Of a DNA stretch of 64,000 bases, positions 59,225 to 64,000 are shown one piece after another (positions within the stretch are counted from its first letter, which is position 1; the number at the start of each line of letters is the position of its first letter). The notes below the pieces were generated by a model. It saw nothing but the letters and a program-made list of their open reading frames with translations. It made no database searches and was not told the DNA's origin. The DNA comes from Enterobacter asburiae (GTDB lineage: Bacteria; Pseudomonadota; Gammaproteobacteria; Enterobacterales; Enterobacteriaceae). The position numbers were made by a program, and so were the translations under genes. The DNA is taken from assembly GCF_008080435.1 (NCBI RefSeq), contig NZ_VRKN01000004.1, positions 186,001-250,000 on the forward strand, given 5' to 3'.

Positions 59225-59953
59225 TCAGTGATGAAATGAGACAGCAAACCCCTGTTCACGCCAGTGATCGAGCTGTTCCTGCTGGCGAGGCGTTGGGGAT
59301 TTCCCCGTCCAGACGAAGATTTTTTGCCCCGGGAAGAGTTCAGGACGCGGCGAATCAATAGGTTCCGCCAGGACGTCAATGTGCCAGCCTTTCTGCGATA
59401 AGCGCGCGGCTTCCAGCCACAGGTGGGTGCGGTCATCGCATTCCCAGCCAATCAGGAGAGCGTCTTTACCGGCTTTTTTGCGGGATTCCGCCAGGCTTGC
59501 AATCGCGAATTCGATCAGTACGCCATCAAACAGGCTCGCCATGTGACGCACGGTATTTTGATCCTGATTCATTCGCTGACGAACGGGAGAGATAATATTG
59601 TCAATCAGCGCATCTATCGCGTGATCGCGTCGGAATTCACTGATTTTGGCACGCAGCTTTGCCGGGCTGGCGTAACGCAAAACGGTCATCATCTCTTCCT
59701 GGAACGAAACCCAGTTGCCCTGAGTCAATACTTCCTTATTTTCCAGCAAGGCTTTGACTTTTCCGACCGAGACGCCGCTTTTCATCAGGCGTTTGATCTC
59801 TTCAATACGCAGGATATCTTCATCGTCAAACTGACGATGACCCCCTTCGCTGCGCTGCGGCTTCAACAATCCATAACGGCGCTGCCAGGCACGCAGCGTA
59901 ACAGGGTTGATACCGCATCGTTCGGCCACTTCGCCGATACTGTAATAGGCCAT
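59225..59953 (-). CDS. bluR: MerR-family repressor BluR (YcgE)
   Basis: 242 residues. MerR winged helix ([28 protein letters not shown] ... [11 protein letters not shown]) and a C-terminal B12-binding-like domain without an evident cobalamin His motif. In E. coli it represses ycgZ-ymgAB and is released by blue-light-excited BluF. Start chosen at MAYYSIGEV as in E. coli. Confidence 0.95.
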   Translation of the reverse strand: MAYYSIGEVAERCGINPVTLRAWQRRYGLLKPQRSEGGHRQFDDEDILRIEEIKRLMKSGVSVGKVKALLENKEVLTQGNWVSFQEEMMTVLRYASPAKLRAKISEFRRDHAIDALIDNIISPVRQRMNQDQNTVRHMASLFDGVLIEFAIASLAESRKKAGKDALLIGWECDDRTHLWLEAARLSQKGWHIDVLAEPIDSPRPELFPGQKIFVWTGKSPTPRQQEQLDHWREQGFAVSFHH

Positions 59954-60005
59954 TAACTCCCTCACGCTCAGAACTTCCATACCTAACTGCACCAACCTTA
60001 TCAGA

Positions 60006-60026
60006 TTGTACAAACCATTTGTATAA
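60006..60026. promoter_or_regulatory. Candidate BluR operator upstream of bluR
   Basis: A 21-base dyad, TTGTACAAA-CCA-TTTGTATAA, has one mismatch between arms and contains a TGTACA core shared with the ycgZ promoter region. Likely autoregulatory. Confidence 0.6.
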
Positions 60027-60141
60027 CTAAGACCGCATTTTGAAAGGGTGAAAGAGATACTCTTCCCTTCACCTGTTAATACATTGTTGTATAAAATTTA
60101 CCATTCGTACAGTTAAGTCTGCCGGAGTGTGTACAGCTTTA

Positions 60142-61362
60142 TCAGTAGTCGAACTTTTTCTCCGGCCACGCAATTGCGGGAATACCGCCGTGCCGGGGGC
60201 TGGCAAAAAGATGTCCCTGGAACTGGGATATTCCCGCAGACTCCAGCCACATCCACTCTTCCGCCTTCTCTACCCCCACCGCGCAGAACTGAATCTCAAG
60301 CGAGGAACAGCATTTGATAATTGCCTGAATAATGGCCTGTCGGGGGCCACTTTTGTGCACGTTCGCGACCAGATCGCGATTAATCTTAATTCTGTCCGGC
60401 TGGAACTGAGCCAGCAGCTGTAACCCGGCAAAACCGGCACCAAAGTGATCGATCGTTACGCTGATGCCCGCACTTTTTAGCTGCCTGACCGAATCCGTGA
60501 ATTCATCAAAACGGGAAATGGCTTCGCTCTCGGTAAACTCCACCACAATTTGCTCAGGTACAAACCCATTTGCTTCAATCGCGGTGAGCAGGAAATCCAC
60601 GGCGTTGGGAATGTTGACCAGCGTCATGGGCAGCAGATTCAGGGATAACGTCTGGTCCTGTAATCCCAGCGCGCTGGCCATGGAGAGCGCCACCTGCTTG
60701 CTTTGTAAATCCGAGGCATACACGTCGTCACGCGGGCGGTTGGCGAAATAGGCCCCCGGCGGGTCGCCGTCAGGCGTGCGAAGAAGCGCCTCCCAGGAGA
60801 CGACCTGCTGCATAAACGGATCGACTATCGGTTGAAACGCGAAGCTGCAATCCGCCCCTTTCGCGACAACCTCGGGCTGCGCGGACAAGCGCGTTTCTTC
60901 GGGAACAAAGTCCCACGAATCCGCAGGGGGCAGTTCAAAATAGTTCGCTTTTTCCGTGGCCTCGACAAAGGTGCGGAAAAACTGCAGCGGGCGGTCGTTA
61001 TACGTCAGCTGGTAGCGCGTCGTTCCCTTATTGAGCACCTGCTGCAGTACCTCGTCCCTGTCGAAGTGGCGCAAATCAAAAAGCTCCATGCCCACATTGC
61101 CAAAGCGTCGAACAGGCCCGTGATCGCGCATCAGCTCCACCACGTTGTGGTGGCGCGGGTCGTTGCAGATCTGCTCATAGATGGCAGAAACGTGTTCCAC
61201 TGGCCCTTCAAGCAATTGAAAAAAATGTGTGCCGTTAAACAGCAAGATCCCCGTCACATTGGCTTGCCGGTTTTTACTATTTGCAGCAGCGACCATTGCT
61301 TCCAGCGCTTTCACTGGAACGTCCTCGCAGATATGACTGCGGTAAATGATGGTTGTGAGCAT
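60142..61362 (-). CDS. bluF: Blue-light sensor BluF (BLUF-EAL)
   Basis: 406 residues. N-terminal BLUF flavin domain (1-95) with Tyr7 and Gln49 (HFFQLLEG); C-terminal EAL-like domain (about 180-400). EALLR and EFTES are kept, but the metal Asp pair reads DH (IDHFGAGF), so c-di-GMP hydrolysis is unlikely. In E. coli it antagonises BluR. Start MLTTIIYRSHI follows AGGAA. Confidence 0.95.
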   Translation of the reverse strand: MLTTIIYRSHICEDVPVKALEAMVAAANSKNRQANVTGILLFNGTHFFQLLEGPVEHVSAIYEQICNDPRHHNVVELMRDHGPVRRFGNVGMELFDLRHFDRDEVLQQVLNKGTTRYQLTYNDRPLQFFRTFVEATEKANYFELPPADSWDFVPEETRLSAQPEVVAKGADCSFAFQPIVDPFMQQVVSWEALLRTPDGDPPGAYFANRPRDDVYASDLQSKQVALSMASALGLQDQTLSLNLLPMTLVNIPNAVDFLLTAIEANGFVPEQIVVEFTESEAISRFDEFTDSVRQLKSAGISVTIDHFGAGFAGLQLLAQFQPDRIKINRDLVANVHKSGPRQAIIQAIIKCCSSLEIQFCAVGVEKAEEWMWLESAGISQFQGHLFASPRHGGIPAIAWPEKKFDY

Positions 61363-61700
61363 GCGATTCCTGGGGGTTAGGGTTTTGGCCACAAAAAGGG
61401 TGGATAAGAATCATTTATAGCACATTAATTGCCTGACAAATAATTTACATCTCAACCATTTACGGCATTTAACGATACTTTTTCCTGGGCTGTACAACTT
61501 AACAGCGCCTGACCTTTTTGTACAATATATCCTGTAACGTTACCGGTTCACGACACCACTATAACGACATGAAAATAAAAAATTTTATAAAAAACACCAC
61601 AAGAATATTAAAAATCTGTACATTTTTAATGTACAGATTTTGAAATTATGTATACCTTAAATGTAACGTTACTGATTACAAAATTTTACAGGAGCGAAAC
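61363..61700. promoter_or_regulatory. bluF-ycgZ intergenic region with TGTACA motifs
   Basis: Holds TGTACA at 61491, 61519, 61617 and 61630. The last two lie in a perfect 13-bp inverted repeat (arms 61611-61623 and 61629-61641, core TCTGTACAT). A sigma-S-like -10, TATACCTT, follows at 61651. Probable BluR operators and ycgZ promoter. Confidence 0.6.
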
Positions 61701-61940
61701 ATGCAGCAGAAAGGTTACGTCGCAGATTCCGCAGCAGCAATCGCACAGTACTTCGAAAAAGCCGCGCTTCCTACCCAGCAGGAGACGCTGGGCCAGGTGG
61801 TTGTAGAAATTCTCAGCGACGGGCGAAACCTGAATCGCAAATCGCTCTGTACCAAACTGCTCAGCCGCCTCGAGAAGGCCGATGGTCCGGAAGAGGAAGA
61901 GCATTACCACATGCTGCTTGGTCTGCTCTTCGAACGGTAA
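61701..61940 (+). CDS. ycgZ: Connector protein YcgZ
   Basis: 79 residues, similar to E. coli YcgZ (TQQETLGQVVVEILSDGRNLNRKSLC). Small cytosolic connector that acts through the Rcs phosphorelay to lower curli and raise colanic acid. ACAGGAG precedes the ATG. First gene of the ycgZ-ymgA-ariR set. Confidence 0.94.
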   Translation: MQQKGYVADSAAAIAQYFEKAALPTQQETLGQVVVEILSDGRNLNRKSLCTKLLSRLEKADGPEEEEHYHMLLGLLFER

Positions 61941-61941
61941 C

Positions 61942-62265
61942 ATGATGAATAGCAGTGACGCAGACCGACTGATCGACATGCTTATCGGTGAAGCCGTTCT
62001 CTCTCTTCTGAAAGAGCGGGGGCCAGTGACAACCGAAGGATTGCTGCAGCGTCTGCGGGTAATGAAAGAACATGAAAAGGATCCCCGGCGGCGGGAGACA
62101 CTGGCGGTGGTGATTGCCGACATCGGCTCAAACAGTATCGCCTTTACACGTCGCAGAACCGCGCAAGGACGAACGAACAGAGAGGGACCTCTCAACAATA
62201 ACAGAGACAATGTAGTGCCGTTATTTGGAAGTGGAAAACCGTCCGACCCCAAAAAAATACATTGA
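61942..62265 (+). CDS. ymgA: Connector protein YmgA
   Basis: 107 residues. The helical part (AVLSLLKERGPVTTEGLLQRLRVMKEHEKD) and the ...KKIH end resemble E. coli YmgA, though the C-terminal tail is longer. Starts one base after the ycgZ stop (ATG 61942 or 61945). The earlier in-frame start overlaps ycgZ and is rejected. Confidence 0.85.
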   Translation: MMNSSDADRLIDMLIGEAVLSLLKERGPVTTEGLLQRLRVMKEHEKDPRRRETLAVVIADIGSNSIAFTRRRTAQGRTNREGPLNNNRDNVVPLFGSGKPSDPKKIH

Positions 62266-62294
62266 CTGCAATTTAACAGCTACGGTGAGAACAA

Positions 62295-62573
62295 ATGAGA
62301 CAAAATATTCAGCTTCAACCCGAATACCATTCTGCTTTTTTAGACAGTGCGTTGTCAGAATATTTCCGTCACGCAGGCGATCGTTTTGCTGAAGAGTCCG
62401 CTGTTTTTTCTACTGCAGTACGCTGTGTTCTGGCCTCTGAAGGCCATCTGTCCAATAAAGCGATCATTCTCTGGCTCATTCAGACGCTGGAAGCCACCCA
62501 CGATGTGGTTCAGGCGGATGTAATTCGTAAGACCCTGGAAATCGTGGTGGGTTACACGATGGACGATCTGTAA
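62295..62573 (+). CDS. ariR: AriR (YmgB), biofilm/acid-resistance connector
   Basis: 92 residues, like E. coli AriR (LSEYFRHAGDRFAEESAV, NKAIILWLIQTLEATHDVVQADVIRKTLEIV). Small helical dimer linked to Rcs signalling, acid resistance and biofilm control. ymgC is not present here. Confidence 0.94.
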   Translation: MRQNIQLQPEYHSAFLDSALSEYFRHAGDRFAEESAVFSTAVRCVLASEGHLSNKAIILWLIQTLEATHDVVQADVIRKTLEIVVGYTMDDL

Positions 62574-62597
62574 GCTTCTGCTCTCAACGCCCCCTAA

Positions 62598-62639
62598 CGT
62601 GTCATCGTCAAAACTGACGATCGGCCTGACGATGACACG
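62598..62639. promoter_or_regulatory. Long inverted repeat upstream of fdhF
   Basis: 13-bp perfect arms (CGTGTCATCGTCA and complement) around a 16-base centre that carries a third TGACGAT. Its centre is about 90 bases before the expected fdhF start, a typical enhancer distance for FhlA. It could instead be the ariR terminator, but no U-tract follows. Confidence 0.5.
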
Positions 62640-62681
62640 CGCCCTCCCCCATAACACCCTGTAAAACAAGCAAAGCCAGGC

Positions 62682-62697
62682 TGGCACGGTTCCTGCT
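62682..62697 (+). promoter_or_regulatory. Sigma-54 promoter of fdhF
   Basis: TGGCACG-N5-CTGCT: GG at 62683-62684 and GC at 62695-62696 with ten bases between, the -24/-12 signature. Sigma-54 with FhlA drives fdhF in E. coli. Confidence 0.85.
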
Positions 62698-62763
62698 TAA
62701 CTCCGCTTACGGGACTGGTTTTTCCAGTCAACTTTGCTTCATTTCTTAACAGGTCTGTTATTG

Positions 62764-64000
62764 ATGAAAAAGATCGCCAGCGTCTGCCCTTACTGTGGTG
62801 CAGGCTGTAAATTAAACCTTGTCGTTGAAAATAACCGTATCATCCGTGCCGAAGCGGCAGAGGGCGTCACAAACCAGGGCACCCTGTGTCTGAAAGGCTT
62901 TTACGGCTGGGACTTCCTTAACGATACCCGTCTGCTCACCCCACGCCTGACCCAGCCGATGATCCGCTACCACAAAGGCGAGGCATTCACCCCCGTTACC
63001 TGGGAAGAGGCTATCCGCTACACCGCCCACAAGCTCAGCAGCATTAAAGCGCAGCATGGGTCACGGTCGATCATGACCACCGGCTCCTCCCGTGGAACTG
63101 GCAATGAAACAAACTATGTGATGCAAAAATTTGCCCGTGCGGTGCTGAACACCAACAACGTGGACTGCTGCGCGCGTGTCTGTCATGGCCCTTCCGTGGC
63201 CGGTTTACAGGAAACACTCGGCAACGGCGCAATGAGCAACTCAATCAACGATATTGAAAACTCAAAATGTCTGCTGGTGTTTGGCTATAACTGCGCGGAC
63301 TCCCACCCTATCGTCGCCCGGCGCGTGCTGAAAGCGCGTGAAAACGGCGCAAAAATTATCGTCTGCGATCCGCGGCGCATTGAAACGGCGCGTATTGCCG
63401 ACCAACATCTGCAGCTGAAAAACGGCAGTAACATGGCGCTGGTTAACGCCTTTGGCTACGTGCTGCTGGAAGAGGAACTCTACGACAAAAGCTACGTGGC
63501 GCGCTTTACGGAGGGGCTGGAGGCCTACAGGCAGACGGTGAAAGACTATGCGCCGGAGAAGGTCGAGCATCTTACCGGCATTCCCGCCCGCGACGTTCGC
63601 CAGGCAATGCGCACCTTCGCGGCGGCTCCTTCCGCCACCGTGATGTGGGGAATGGGCGTGACCCAGTTTGGTCAGGCTGTGGATGTGGTCAAAGGACTTT
63701 CCAGCCTGGCGCTGCTGACCGGCAACCTGGGCCGACCTGCCGTCGGCGTCGGGCCGGTGCGCGGTCAAAATAACGTACAGGGCGCCTGCGATATGGGCGT
63801 TCTGCCGAATATGTTCCCCGGCTATCAGGATGTTACCGATCCGGCGGTCAGGCAGAAGTTCGCCGATGCCTGGGGGATTGACGTCAAGGCGATGGACGAT
63901 CGGGTCGGGACGCGCATTACCGAGGTGCCTCATCTGGCGCTGGAAGGCAAGGTCAAGGCCTATTACATCATGGGGGAAGACCCGCTTCAGACCGAAGCCG
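62764..64000 (+). CDS. fdhF: Formate dehydrogenase H, cysteine variant (3' end outside window)
   Basis: Open to the window end, 412 codons. N-terminal [4Fe-4S] ligands CPYCGAGC and GTLC, then the molybdopterin domain. VDCCARVCHGPSVAG has TGT (Cys140) exactly where E. coli FdhF has UGA-encoded selenocysteine, followed by the conserved His. It oxidises formate for the formate hydrogenlyase. Its sigma-54 promoter fits fermentative induction. No in-frame UGA occurs in the visible part. Confidence 0.92.
   Translation, partial: MKKIASVCPYCGAGCKLNLVVENNRIIRAEAAEGVTNQGTLCLKGFYGWDFLNDTRLLTPRLTQPMIRYHKGEAFTPVTWEEAIRYTAHKLSSIKAQHGSRSIMTTGSSRGTGNETNYVMQKFARAVLNTNNVDCCARVCHGPSVAGLQETLGNGAMSNSINDIENSKCLLVFGYNCADSHPIVARRVLKARENGAKIIVCDPRRIETARIADQHLQLKNGSNMALVNAFGYVLLEEELYDKSYVARFTEGLEAYRQTVKDYAPEKVEHLTGIPARDVRQAMRTFAAAPSATVMWGMGVTQFGQAVDVVKGLSSLALLTGNLGRPAVGVGPVRGQNNVQGACDMGVLPNMFPGYQDVTDPAVRQKFADAWGIDVKAMDDRVGTRITEVPHLALEGKVKAYYIMGEDPLQTEA

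Overview
The window reads as a chromosomal segment of an Enterobacteriaceae member close to Enterobacter (cloacae complex, Lelliottia or Leclercia are possible; the species cannot be fixed from this sequence). Gene content and order follow the E. coli K-12 nth-to-suf region closely, and protein sequences are very similar. Several genes are absent relative to K-12 (lhr, ydhR, ydhT-Y), and lineage-specific genes are inserted.

Layout. 1-8.9 kb: end of the rsx electron-transport operon, nth, dtpA, gstA, then a minus-strand vitamin B6/tyrS/pdxH/mliC/anmK block. 9-20.8 kb: slyB, an inserted GGEEF diguanylate cyclase, slyA diverging from the ydhIJK efflux operon, sodC, ydhF, ydhL, an inserted eptA-type phosphoethanolamine transferase, and the nemR-nemA-gloA electrophile defence cluster. 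20.8-32.8 kb: rnt, grxD, mepH, sodB, ydhP, the tiny cydH (ynhF), purR, the divergent punR/punC pair, cfa, ribE, mdtK and two tRNA-Val(GAC) genes. 32.9-42.7 kb is more accessory: ydhS, a CynT-like carbonic anhydrase, a zinc-ribbon MBL-fold protein, a 46-residue acidic peptide, a histidine kinase/response regulator/secreted HbpS-GlcG-like protein operon, and a divergent polar amino-acid ABC importer ending against fumD. 42.8-48.3 kb: a second methionine-type ABC importer (metNIQ-like) diverging from a reverse transsulfuration pair (cystathionine beta-synthase and gamma-lyase), with MetJ-box-like sequences between them. 48.6-57.4 kb: pykF, lpp, ldtE and the complete sufABCDSE operon with a Fur box.

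57.5-59.2 kb is a small three-gene cassette flanked by a 19-bp direct repeat. It encodes a Tlde1-like type VI secretion L,D-transpeptidase-fold effector, a membrane protein in the immunity position, and an orphan Hcp. 59.2-62.6 kb is the blue-light bluR / bluF / ycgZ-ymgA-ariR module, with many TGTACA motifs. The window ends inside a formate dehydrogenase H gene (fdhF type) that carries cysteine instead of selenocysteine at position 140 and lies behind a sigma-54 promoter.

The strongest candidates for under-described biology are the repeat-flanked hcp-tlde1-tldi1 island, the HbpS-like/two-component operon with two tiny upstream ORFs, the Cys-type FdhF with its palindromic upstream element, and the MetJ-box-flanked methionine-import/reverse-transsulfuration cluster. 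Function calls rest on recognised family similarity; no database search was run.
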